DNA of 8,580 bases from JAUYQR01 sp031377265 (GTDB lineage Bacteria; Pseudomonadota; Alphaproteobacteria; Rhodobacterales; Rhodobacteraceae): positions 1-8,580 of the forward strand of contig NZ_JANMET010000050.1 of NCBI RefSeq assembly GCF_031377265.1. The letters are read 5' to 3'. Under the pieces are notes generated by a model. The model did no database searches, was not told where the DNA came from, and saw nothing but the letters and a program-made list of their open reading frames with translations. Both the position numbers and the translations under genes were made by a program. The stretch's first letter is position 1; every line of letters begins with the position of its first letter. Below are positions 1-5,643 of this stretch, piece after piece.

Positions 1-623
1 GTTACGAGACCAACGGTCTGCTGGGCTGGGCGCTCAAGAGGATCGGTTTCGATGTCGTGCGCGCAACTTCAGCGGTCTATCGCAGCACGCGCGGCGACAG
101 CACTTTGGGAAATCATGTCGTGCTGTTGGTGCGGCTGGAGCAGACTTATCTGGCCGACCTTGGGCTTGGGGATGCCTTGCGCGATCCTATTGCTTTGTGC
201 GAAGGGACGCATCAGCAGGGGCCGCTGAGCTTTCGGCTTGAAAAACTGGCCGATGGGTACTGGCGGTTTCACAATCATGCCCTCGGCAGTCCGACGGATT
301 TCGATTTTCGCGACGAACCTGCGGACGAGGCGCTTCTGGCCGGGCAATGCGAGTGGCTACAGCGCGACCCAGAATCTTTTTTCCTGCAGAACTTCGAATG
401 CATCAAGATGCAGCCTGCCGCCTCCAGCGCCATCCTTGGCCGGGTATTGCGCCACACCGATGCCATTGGCGTCACCAAGCACCTGATTGCTTCGCCCGAG
501 GAAATGACCGATATTCTGAGGGGCGAGTTCGGCCTTACCGACCTGCCGATCAACACGCTTTGGCAGAAGATTCTTGCCCGTCACGCTCAGGTTTTCGGCA
601 CCGACGGCGCGAGTATGTCTTGA
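1..623 (+). CDS. Arylamine N-acetyltransferase (NAT), 5'-truncated by window edge
   Basis: The frame is open from the left edge, with its first complete codon at base 3, and stops at TGA 621-623, giving 206 visible residues. NATs transfer acetyl groups from acetyl-CoA to arylamines or hydrazines in the cytoplasm through a Cys-His-Asp triad. The visible protein opens YETNGLL, matching the segment right after the catalytic Cys in the family motif GGxCxExN. Bases 1-2 are GT, so the missing preceding codon is ?GT and TGT (Cys) fits. His sits at Cys+38 in GNHVVLLV, the same spacing as Cys69-His107 of Salmonella NAT, and Asp follows in YLADLGLGD. About 70 N-terminal residues are missing compared with the usual ~270. 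The GTG at 57 lies inside the fold and is not a start. The C-terminal half is divergent, so the true substrate is open. guaA follows 47 bases downstream on the same strand. Confidence 0.85.
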   Translation, partial: YETNGLLGWALKRIGFDVVRATSAVYRSTRGDSTLGNHVVLLVRLEQTYLADLGLGDALRDPIALCEGTHQQGPLSFRLEKLADGYWRFHNHALGSPTDFDFRDEPADEALLAGQCEWLQRDPESFFLQNFECIKMQPAASSAILGRVLRHTDAIGVTKHLIASPEEMTDILRGEFGLTDLPINTLWQKILARHAQVFGTDGASMS

Positions 624-636
624 TCTGTTGACCCTT

Positions 637-650
637 GCATGGCGCCATGC
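637..650. promoter_or_regulatory. 14-bp perfect palindrome upstream of guaA, possible operator
   Basis: GCATGGCGCCATGC reads identically on both strands. It lies in the 47-base gap between the NAT stop and the guaA start. A TTGACC hexamer (628-633), a good -35 candidate, ends three bases before it. No equally good -10 at 17-base spacing is visible; TTTATT (656-661) is 22 bases away and TATTGC (658-663) fits only with a later -35. The dyad could be a repressor site or an RNA hairpin in the guaA leader. The site is seen in the sequence; the role is inference. Confidence 0.3.
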
Positions 651-670
651 GCAGCTTTATTGCAACCCCC

Positions 671-2242
671 ATGACCCAGCATGACCGCCTTCTTATCATC
701 GACTTCGGCTCCCAGGTGACGCAGCTGATCGCGCGCCGCCTGCGCGAGTTGAATGTCTATTGCGAAATTCACCCGTTCAACAAGGTCACCGACGCCTTCC
801 TCGCGGATTTCGCGCCTAAGGCGGTGATCTTCTCGGGCGGCCCGGCGTCAGTCTTCGCCGAGGGCGCCCCCATGCCGCCGCCGTCGGTGTTTTCCCTTGG
901 GGTGCCGATCCTCGGCATCTGTTACGGCCAGCAGGTGATGATGCACCGCCTTGGCGGCAAAGTGGAACGCGGCCATGGCACCGCCGAATTCGGGCGGGCC
1001 TTTGTCACCCCCACCGCCGACCGCCTGCCGCTTCTGGATGGCTGGTTTGCCCCCGGTGGCGAAAAGGGCAACCGCGAACAGGTCTGGATGAGCCACGGCG
1101 ACCACGTCAGCGAAATCGCCCCCGGATTCGCGGTCTTCGGCACCTCGCCCAACGCGCCCTTCGCCATCACCGCCGACCCTGCCCGCCACTTCTATGCGGT
1201 GCAGTTCCACCCCGAAGTGCATCACACCCCGAAAGGCGCGCAGCTTTACGAAAACTTCGTCAAGCTGGCGGGCTTCAAGGGCGACTGGACGATGGGAGCC
1301 TACCGCGAGGAAGCCATCGCCAAGATCCGCGCGCAGGTCGGCGACGCCAAGGTGATCTGTGGCCTGTCGGGCGGTGTCGACAGCTCGGTTGCCGCCGTGC
1401 TGATCCATGAGGCGATCGGGTCGCAATTGACCTGCGTCTTTGTCGATCACGGCCTGTTGCGGCTGGGCGAGGCTGAACAGGTCGTGTCGATGTTCCGCGA
1501 CACCTACAACATCCCGCTGATCCATGCTGATGAAAGCGCCCTGTTTCTTGGCGCGCTGGAGGGTGTGTCGGACCCCGAGGTCAAACGCAAGACCATCGGG
1601 CGGCTGTTCATCGATGTGTTCCAGAAGCATGCGCATGCGGTGGGCGGCGCCACGTTCCTCGCGCAAGGGACACTGTACCCTGACGTTATCGAAAGCGTCA
1701 GTTTCTCTGGCGGGCCGTCGGTCACCATCAAGTCCCACCACAATGTCGGCGGCTTGCCTGAAAAGATGGGGCTGAAGCTGGTCGAACCGCTGCGCGAGCT
1801 GTTCAAGGACGAGGTCCGTGCCTTGGGCCGTGAGCTGGGCCTGCCGCAGGCCTTTATCGCCCGCCACCCCTTCCCCGGCCCCGGCCTGGCAATCCGCTGC
1901 CCCGGCGAGATCACCCCCGAAAAGCTGAATATCCTGCGCCGCGCCGATGCGGTCTACATCGACCAGATCCGCAAGCACGGGCTCTATGACGAGATCTGGC
2001 AGGCCTTCGCCGCCATCCTGCCGATGAAGACCGTGGGCGTGATGGGCGACGGGCGGACCTATGACTATGCGCTTGCGCTACGGGCGGTGACCTCGGTCGA
2101 CGGCATGACCGCCGACTACTACCCCTTCACCCATGACTTCCTGGGCGAGACCGCCACCCGGATCATCAATGAAGTCCAAGGGGTTAACCGCGTCTTCTAC
2201 GATTGCACATCAAAACCACCAGGCACGATCGAACTCGAATGA
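671..2242 (+). CDS. guaA: GMP synthase (glutamine-hydrolysing)
   Basis: GuaA makes GMP from XMP, ATP and glutamine, the last step of de novo guanine nucleotide synthesis, in the cytoplasm. The 523-residue product has the normal length. Residues 7-195 form the class I glutamine amidotransferase with nucleophile Cys84 (ILGICYGQQVM) and His180/Glu182 (AVQFHPEV). The ATP pyrophosphatase domain follows with the PP-loop SGGVDSS at 233-239. The C-terminal XMP-binding/dimerisation part holds FPGPGLAIRCPGEIT (401-415) and ends TSKPPGTIELE. The frame is open upstream to TTG 635 and ATG 647, but ATG 671 is chosen because MTQHDRLLIIDFGSQVTQLIARR is the family N-terminus. No Shine-Dalgarno precedes it (TTGCAACCCCC), which is odd for such a gene. 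Its stop overlaps the next start as ATGA, so translational coupling is likely. Confidence 0.97.
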   Translation: MTQHDRLLIIDFGSQVTQLIARRLRELNVYCEIHPFNKVTDAFLADFAPKAVIFSGGPASVFAEGAPMPPPSVFSLGVPILGICYGQQVMMHRLGGKVERGHGTAEFGRAFVTPTADRLPLLDGWFAPGGEKGNREQVWMSHGDHVSEIAPGFAVFGTSPNAPFAITADPARHFYAVQFHPEVHHTPKGAQLYENFVKLAGFKGDWTMGAYREEAIAKIRAQVGDAKVICGLSGGVDSSVAAVLIHEAIGSQLTCVFVDHGLLRLGEAEQVVSMFRDTYNIPLIHADESALFLGALEGVSDPEVKRKTIGRLFIDVFQKHAHAVGGATFLAQGTLYPDVIESVSFSGGPSVTIKSHHNVGGLPEKMGLKLVEPLRELFKDEVRALGRELGLPQAFIARHPFPGPGLAIRCPGEITPEKLNILRRADAVYIDQIRKHGLYDEIWQAFAAILPMKTVGVMGDGRTYDYALALRAVTSVDGMTADYYPFTHDFLGETATRIINEVQGVNRVFYDCTSKPPGTIELE

Positions 2243-2550
2243 TCCGCGTCACCGGCCGCCTCATCTGTACGACGCCCGAAGACGCCGACATCGTCACCCG
2301 ACGCCTGCCCGACCATATCCGCCTGTCGCGCGCCGAACCAGGCTGCCTCAGCTTCAACGTCACCCGCTCTGCCGACCCGCTGGTCTGGCAGCTTGACGAA
2401 ACCTTCGCCAGCCGCGCCGCCTTCGACGCGCATCAGACCAGCGCCAGCGCATGGTTTGCGGCCACCGCCCACCTCGCCCGCGATTTCTGGGTGCAGGAAA
2501 CCCCCGGCGCGTTCTCTGCCGCCCCATCAGATGCCCCCCGCAGCCAATAG
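2239..2550 (+). CDS. ABM-fold (antibiotic biosynthesis monooxygenase / YgiN-like) protein
   Basis: This 103-residue protein starts at ATG 2239, whose last three bases overlap the guaA stop, so it is probably translated by coupling. It fits a single ABM domain (dimeric alpha-beta barrel): a first strand (MIRVTGRLICTTPED), an amphipathic helix, the EPGCLSFNVTRS hairpin (residues 33-44), then LDETFASRAAFDAHQTS with Glu54 and His65, the usual conserved acidic and histidine positions, and a last strand RDFWVQE. Family members include cofactor-free quinol monooxygenases (YgiN) and polyketide-ring oxygenases, but many have no known substrate. The tail after residue 90 is Ala/Pro/Ser-rich and probably disordered. 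The gene sits 8 bases before an AraC-family regulator, and a second ABM gene follows that regulator, suggesting a shared stress or catabolic role. The fold call is solid; the reaction is not assigned. Confidence 0.8.
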   Translation: MIRVTGRLICTTPEDADIVTRRLPDHIRLSRAEPGCLSFNVTRSADPLVWQLDETFASRAAFDAHQTSASAWFAATAHLARDFWVQETPGAFSAAPSDAPRSQ

Positions 2551-2558
2551 GGCCGGAC

Positions 2559-3482
2559 GTGACCGCTGATCCCGGCATCGGCGCCGTCACCCACCATCTG
2601 CTACGGCAGATCACAGCGCTTGCCGTGCGGCCCGGCCTAACCCTTACCGCGCATCCGGATGTCTGGATCTATTGTGCCGATGCGCCTGTGACCGCCGTGC
2701 GCGGCTATGCCGAGATGATGAACATCGCCGTCGCGGCCTCAGGACGCAAGACGGTGCGCACGGGGCTGCACGCGGCCAGCAATGACCCGGCCCATGTCCT
2801 GTTTTTGCCCGGCGGGCAACGCTATCTGGCCGAGGTGACAGCCTCACCCGACGTCCCCTACATTTCGCTGAAGCTGCAGTTCTCGCCCCTCGCGCTGGCC
2901 GGGGCCTTCCTGGAACTGGCCGACGCCGGGGAAACGGGATCTCATGGCAAAGACGCCCCGCCCCTTTACGTCGACCGGCTGACCGCACCGCTGGCCGAGG
3001 CGGTCAGCCGCCTGATCACCTGCCTTGCCGACCCCGTCGATATCCGCACCCTTGCGCCGCTTCATATCAAGGAAATCCTGCAGAGGTTCCTGCGCTCGCC
3101 CGCGGCAAGCCATCTGCGCGCCGTCATCACCGGGGAACACCTTCGCCTGCAAACGGTGATGCGCCGGATCGAAGCCGCGCCCGAAGCGCGGATGACTGTC
3201 GACGCCTTGGCCGATCTGGCAGGGATGAGCCCGTCGAACTTTGCGCATCGCTTCCGGCAGGTCACCGGCGTGGCCCCGATCAAGTACATGCGGCTTTTGC
3301 GCTTGGAACGGGCGCGGCTCCTTCTCCTTGACGAAGGCACCCCGATCGGCGTGCTGGCAGACCGCCTTGGTTACGCCAGCACCCCGCAGTTTTCCCGCGA
3401 TTTCAGCGCCCGTTTCGGCCTGCCGCCGACAACCTATGCGCGACGCTTCGCTGCAGGTGGCCCAAGGCGTTTGGCAGGATAA
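2559..3482 (+). CDS. AraC-family transcriptional regulator with AraC_N (YqhC-type) sensor domain
   Basis: The 307-residue product has the layout of regulators with Pfam AraC_N followed by a C-terminal HTH_18. The N-terminal half (about residues 25-190) includes MMNIAVAASGRKTVRTGL (53-70), then VLFLPGGQRYLAEV and PYISLKLQF, corresponding to AraC_N segments. The C-terminal half holds two helix-turn-helix units: MTVDALADLAGMSPSNFAHRF (212-232) and TPIGVLADRLGYASTPQFSR (261-280), with the usual FGLPPTTYARRF ending. GTG 2559 is chosen because AGGG (2549-2552) lies 6 bases upstream and the frame before it runs through the ABM gene. That gives an 8-base gap to the ABM stop. AraC_N members such as YqhC answer to reactive aldehydes/electrophiles. 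Control of the flanking ABM genes is inference from position; the ligand is unknown. Confidence 0.9.
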   Translation: MTADPGIGAVTHHLLRQITALAVRPGLTLTAHPDVWIYCADAPVTAVRGYAEMMNIAVAASGRKTVRTGLHAASNDPAHVLFLPGGQRYLAEVTASPDVPYISLKLQFSPLALAGAFLELADAGETGSHGKDAPPLYVDRLTAPLAEAVSRLITCLADPVDIRTLAPLHIKEILQRFLRSPAASHLRAVITGEHLRLQTVMRRIEAAPEARMTVDALADLAGMSPSNFAHRFRQVTGVAPIKYMRLLRLERARLLLLDEGTPIGVLADRLGYASTPQFSRDFSARFGLPPTTYARRFAAGGPRRLAG

Positions 3483-3535
3483 GGCAAATCTCTGGCACGC
3501 ACGATCATGGCCGCATTGCGCTGCCTCGGCTAAGT

Positions 3536-3548
3536 CGACGCAGCGTCG
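3536..3548. promoter_or_regulatory. Short perfect dyad between regulator and second ABM gene
   Basis: CGACGC-A-GCGTCG is a 6-1-6 inverted repeat in the 104-base gap (3483-3586). It sits 54 bases after the AraC-family stop and 39 bases before the next ABM start. The same gap holds TTTGCAAA near 3563. No convincing sigma-70 promoter or terminator is visible there. It could be an operator, but AraC-family proteins usually bind direct repeats, and short GC dyads are common at this base composition. Confidence 0.22.
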
Positions 3549-3586
3549 GCACAAAGCGTGCGTTTGCAAAGAGACGGACCTTATTC

Positions 3587-3874
3587 ATGACTATGACCCT
3601 TACCATCGCCTTCAAGATCAAACCCGACCGGCTGGCGGATTTTGCCGCCCTCCTGACACAGGTCCAGAACGAGCTCCCCGGCACCAAGGGCTGCCGCGAT
3701 CTGCGCGTCCTGCAGAACGCCGATGTCGCTGACGAAATCCTGCTGATCGAGCGCTGGTCATCGCGTGAGGCGCATCGGGCGCATATCGATGAAGTCATTG
3801 CGTCGGGCGGGTGGGAGCATGTCGCAATCCACCTCGCGGCCGACCCGGTCAGCACCTACTTCACCGAAACCTGA
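3587..3874 (+). CDS. Second ABM-fold (putative quinol monooxygenase-like) protein
   Basis: This 95-residue protein is a single ABM domain: strand MTLTIAFKIKPDRLADF, a helix with LLTQVQNELPGTKGCRDLRVLQ (residues 22-43), strand EILLIERWSSREAHRAHIDE (50-69) with Glu55, Trp57 and His66, and a closing strand before PVSTYFTET. The IERWSSREAHRAH block is the most typical ABM signature of the two ABM proteins in the window. ATG 3587 is chosen with a purine-rich GAGACGGA (3571-3578) upstream; ATG 3593 would remove two residues. It differs strongly from the 2239 product outside the core, so this is not a recent tandem duplication. It lies 104 bases after the AraC-family regulator on the same strand and is a plausible target of it. 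YgiN-like members oxidise quinols without cofactor, but substrate cannot be read from the sequence. Confidence 0.85.
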   Translation: MTMTLTIAFKIKPDRLADFAALLTQVQNELPGTKGCRDLRVLQNADVADEILLIERWSSREAHRAHIDEVIASGGWEHVAIHLAADPVSTYFTET

Positions 3875-3916
3875 CACGACCGCACCAGGTCCGGCGACAA
3901 ACCGCAGGAATAGCTT

Positions 3917-3948
3917 ACCTTGCCGCGCGCGCGGACGCGCGACAAGGT
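3917..3948 (+). other. Strong GC-rich hairpin between second ABM gene and secreted protein gene
   Basis: ACCTTG (3917-3922) pairs with CAAGGT (3943-3948). After one C-A mismatch, CGCGCG... pairs again: CGCGCG (3924-3929) with CGCGCG (3936-3941), leaving the 6-base loop CGCGGA. The 12 base pairs plus one mismatch make it very stable. It begins 43 bases after the ABM stop and ends 34 bases before the TTG start of the next gene. The following bases (CTGTCCC) give no T-tract, so it is not a textbook terminator. It may protect the upstream mRNA end, attenuate readthrough or act as a DNA dyad. Confidence 0.5.
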
Positions 3949-3982
3949 CTGTCCCAGCAATCCCCGCCCCGGAGCCATCCCC

Positions 3983-4381
3983 TTGAAAGCCCTTCTTGTC
4001 ATCGCCACCCTCGCCCTCGCCGCCCCTGCCTCTGCCGGGTGCAAGCAGAACTTCTCGTTCCTCGGGCTGCCGCTTCTCAGCCAGATCGAATACCGCACCC
4101 ATGACTCGATGACCGGCGTCTCGCCCAAAACCGCCGCCAAACGCATCGCTGCGCAGTTGAAGGCGGAGGGGTACTTCAGCGTCAAGACTTCGGGTGGCAC
4201 TGTTACGGCACTGCAGGAAACCTCTGGCTCGGGGCGCGCGCAGTCGATCCGCTTCATCGCCAAGGCCGCAGGTGACACCACGCGGATCGACGCGATATTC
4301 ACCATCCAGCAAGGCCAGATTGCCGGTGAACGCGTGGTCCGGAACGAGCTTTGCCGCTTGATCAGTGTGGCGGCGGGCTGA
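3983..4381 (+). CDS. Small secreted (periplasmic) protein with two cysteines, unknown function
   Basis: I do not recognise a family. TTG 3983 is chosen because GGAG (3971-3974) lies 8 bases upstream and it yields a clean signal peptide: MK, a hydrophobic stretch LLVIATLALAAP, then ASA before the expected signal peptidase I cut near residue 18. The same frame is open up to 3920, but that extension is Arg/Pro-rich, runs through the hairpin at 3917-3948 and would bury the signal sequence. The 132-residue product has just two cysteines, Cys20 right after the cut and Cys124 near the end (NELCRLIS), which would suit a disulfide tying the termini. SAGC is a poor lipobox, so a lipoprotein is less likely. 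The middle part (residues 46-110) reads as alternating helix and strands (TAAKRIAAQLKAEGYFSV, then TRIDAIFTIQQG). Its stop is 6 bases from the stop of the convergent LtrA gene. Confidence 0.7.
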   Translation: MKALLVIATLALAAPASAGCKQNFSFLGLPLLSQIEYRTHDSMTGVSPKTAAKRIAAQLKAEGYFSVKTSGGTVTALQETSGSGRAQSIRFIAKAAGDTTRIDAIFTIQQGQIAGERVVRNELCRLISVAAG

Positions 4382-4403
4382 AACCGGTTAGCGGGTTGCA
4401 GCC
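4376..4403. terminator. Possible hairpin across the convergent stops
   Basis: GGCTG (4376-4380) pairs with CAGCC (4399-4403) and, after an A-G mismatch, AACC (4382-4385) pairs with GGTT (4394-4397), leaving an 8-base loop. The structure spans both stop codons of the tail-to-tail gene pair, where a shared terminator would be expected. There is no real T-tract on either side, so intrinsic termination is doubtful; 4382-4389 (AACCGGTT) is also self-complementary. Confidence 0.3.
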
Positions 4404-5539
4404 TTGTCCGCTGTGACGGACCAGTTTTCCCAGCCTGCCACCAGTATCAGAATTGCCGTTGCTGCGATGTTCAGCCCCAGCAGTGTGGTGAGTGGCCCGG
4501 CCACGATGGCAACCGCACACAGCGCCACCCCGACCCAGTGCGACAGTGGGAAATTCCCCGCCGACACCCGCTTGAACAGCCCGTTGCCCAACAGGAACAG
4601 CGCAAGCCCCCCGATGACCGAGGCGCCTTCCAACAGCACGCCCGGATCGCCGGGGTGCACGATTGCGCGCTCCGAAGCGACGGCGCTCAGCACAATTCCC
4701 GCAACAATGGGAATGTGCAGGTAGGTGTAGGCAAGCCGGGCAAGCTGGCCTGGATTGGCAGAGTGCTCGATCTGATGCGTTCCCCGCTTGTGGCCGATGT
4801 GGAAATAAACCCACCACATCGCAATGGCTTGCCCGACGGCAACGAGGAACGCCGAAGTCCCGGCGACATCCCAGTCCAGCTGCGCAAAGGTTGCTCCGGA
4901 AACCAGCAGTGTCTCGCCGAGGCAAATGATCACGAACAGCCCGCACCGTTCGGCGATATGGCCGCCCTTGACTGTCCAGTTTGCGCTGACGTCGCGCCCC
5001 AGACCTGGCACGAGATAGCCAAACGGCGGCCCCAGATACTCGACCCCGAGGGCCACTACCCAAAGCCACACCCGCACCTCGCCTTCCGCCAGCCCACCCG
5101 CAATCCAGAAACTTGCGGCAACCAGAAACCAGATCAGAATGCGAAGGTATGTGCGCCGCAGCATGGCATTGCCCGATGCGGTCAGGAATACGAACAGCGT
5201 TCGGCCCACCTGAATTCCGACATAGGCCAGCGCGAAGATCAGGCCGCGTTCGTCAAACGCCTTGGGCAGCGCCATTGACAGAAAGAGCCCCGCTGCCATC
5301 AGCGCGAACAAGAGCAGCCGAACCGAGGTCTGTTCAGGATCCAGCCGGTTCAGCACCCAGGTGGAATAGATCCAGACCCACCACACCGCGAGGAAAAGGA
5401 ACCCGGTCTGCAGCGCACCCGCAAGGTCGTAATGCGCCAAAAGCACATGGCTGACTTGCGTGATGGCAAAGACAAAGACCAGATCGAAAAACAACTCGGC
5501 AAAGCTGACCCTCGCATCGTCACCCCTAAGCACTTCCAT
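4388..5539 (-). CDS. Low temperature requirement A (LtrA) family membrane protein
   Basis: The 383-residue polytopic protein matches the LtrA family, named for a Listeria gene needed for growth in the cold; its biochemical activity is not established. The N-terminus VSFAELFFDLVFVFAITQVSH (residues 11-31) and the central GGHIAERCGLFVIICLGETLL (192-212) are the two family signatures. About ten hydrophobic segments are visible, for example around 38-60, 74-92, 99-120, 132-150, 156-178, 197-217, 226-248, 270-288, 305-322 and 335-370, so it lies in the inner membrane. Length is typical. ATG 5539 is chosen because a GGGGAAAG ribosome site precedes it on the minus strand and the family consensus begins shortly after; the open frame to 5593 adds a Cys/Gly stretch without membrane character. 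It converges on the secreted-protein gene and diverges from the EamA permease. Confidence 0.9.
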   Translation of the reverse strand: MEVLRGDDARVSFAELFFDLVFVFAITQVSHVLLAHYDLAGALQTGFLFLAVWWVWIYSTWVLNRLDPEQTSVRLLLFALMAAGLFLSMALPKAFDERGLIFALAYVGIQVGRTLFVFLTASGNAMLRRTYLRILIWFLVAASFWIAGGLAEGEVRVWLWVVALGVEYLGPPFGYLVPGLGRDVSANWTVKGGHIAERCGLFVIICLGETLLVSGATFAQLDWDVAGTSAFLVAVGQAIAMWWVYFHIGHKRGTHQIEHSANPGQLARLAYTYLHIPIVAGIVLSAVASERAIVHPGDPGVLLEGASVIGGLALFLLGNGLFKRVSAGNFPLSHWVGVALCAVAIVAGPLTTLLGLNIAATAILILVAGWENWSVTADKAATR

Positions 5540-5564
5540 GCGCTTTCCCCCACACCCAGCCTCA

Positions 5565-5593
5565 ACGGTAGACAGCCGTAAAAGGCCACACAA
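5565..5593 (-). promoter_or_regulatory. Weak sigma-70-like promoter candidate for the LtrA gene
   Basis: On the minus strand TTGTGT (5593-5588) is followed after 17 bases by TACCGT (5570-5565). The spacing is ideal, but each hexamer matches consensus only partly. Transcription would start near 5558, leaving a leader of about 20 bases that contains the GGGGAAAG ribosome site. It lies in the 104-base divergent gap (5540-5643). Confidence 0.25.
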
Positions 5594-5612
5594 GTCCGAT
5601 CCTGCCTCTGGA

Positions 5613-5635
5613 CTTCGCGGGTGCGCCCGCCGAAG
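5613..5635 (+). promoter_or_regulatory. Hairpin immediately upstream of the EamA permease start
   Basis: CTTCGCGGG-TGCG-CCCGCCGAAG forms nine base pairs with a single bulged C and a 4-base loop. It ends 8 bases before ATG 5644, exactly where a ribosome site should be; no good Shine-Dalgarno is otherwise visible. In mRNA it could limit ribosome entry; in DNA it could be an operator in the divergent LtrA/permease control region. The structure is seen in the sequence; any role is inference. Confidence 0.35.
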
Positions 5636-5643
5636 CTGCCACG

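Noticed and set aside
57..59. GTG as the start of the NAT gene
   Set aside because: The frame is open to the left edge and the residues before it (YETNGLLGWALKRIGFDVV) are conserved NAT sequence.
624..670. Possible purine riboswitch ahead of guaA
   Set aside because: The gap to the NAT stop is just 47 bases, too short for the aptamer, and no conserved purine-riboswitch core is visible.
848..1978. A 376-codon open frame on the minus strand inside guaA
   Set aside because: It is antisense to a clearly real gene; its translation is low-complexity Asp/Arg/Gly/Ala-rich with no recognisable motif, as expected from the complement of GC-rich codons.
2844..3569. A 241-codon minus-strand open frame opposite the AraC-family gene
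   Set aside because: The plus strand has an unambiguous two-HTH regulator; the minus product shows no domain, membrane or signal features and ends and begins without a sensible ribosome site.
2239..3874. The two ABM genes as a recent tandem duplication
   Set aside because: They share just the core fold pattern (Glu and His near the centre, PG-x-GC type turn); sequence outside this is unrelated, so separate origins or an old divergence are more likely.
4538..5278. A 246-codon plus-strand open frame opposite the LtrA gene
   Set aside because: The minus-strand protein has both LtrA signatures and about ten membrane segments; the plus product is polar, Gln/Arg/Pro-rich and featureless.
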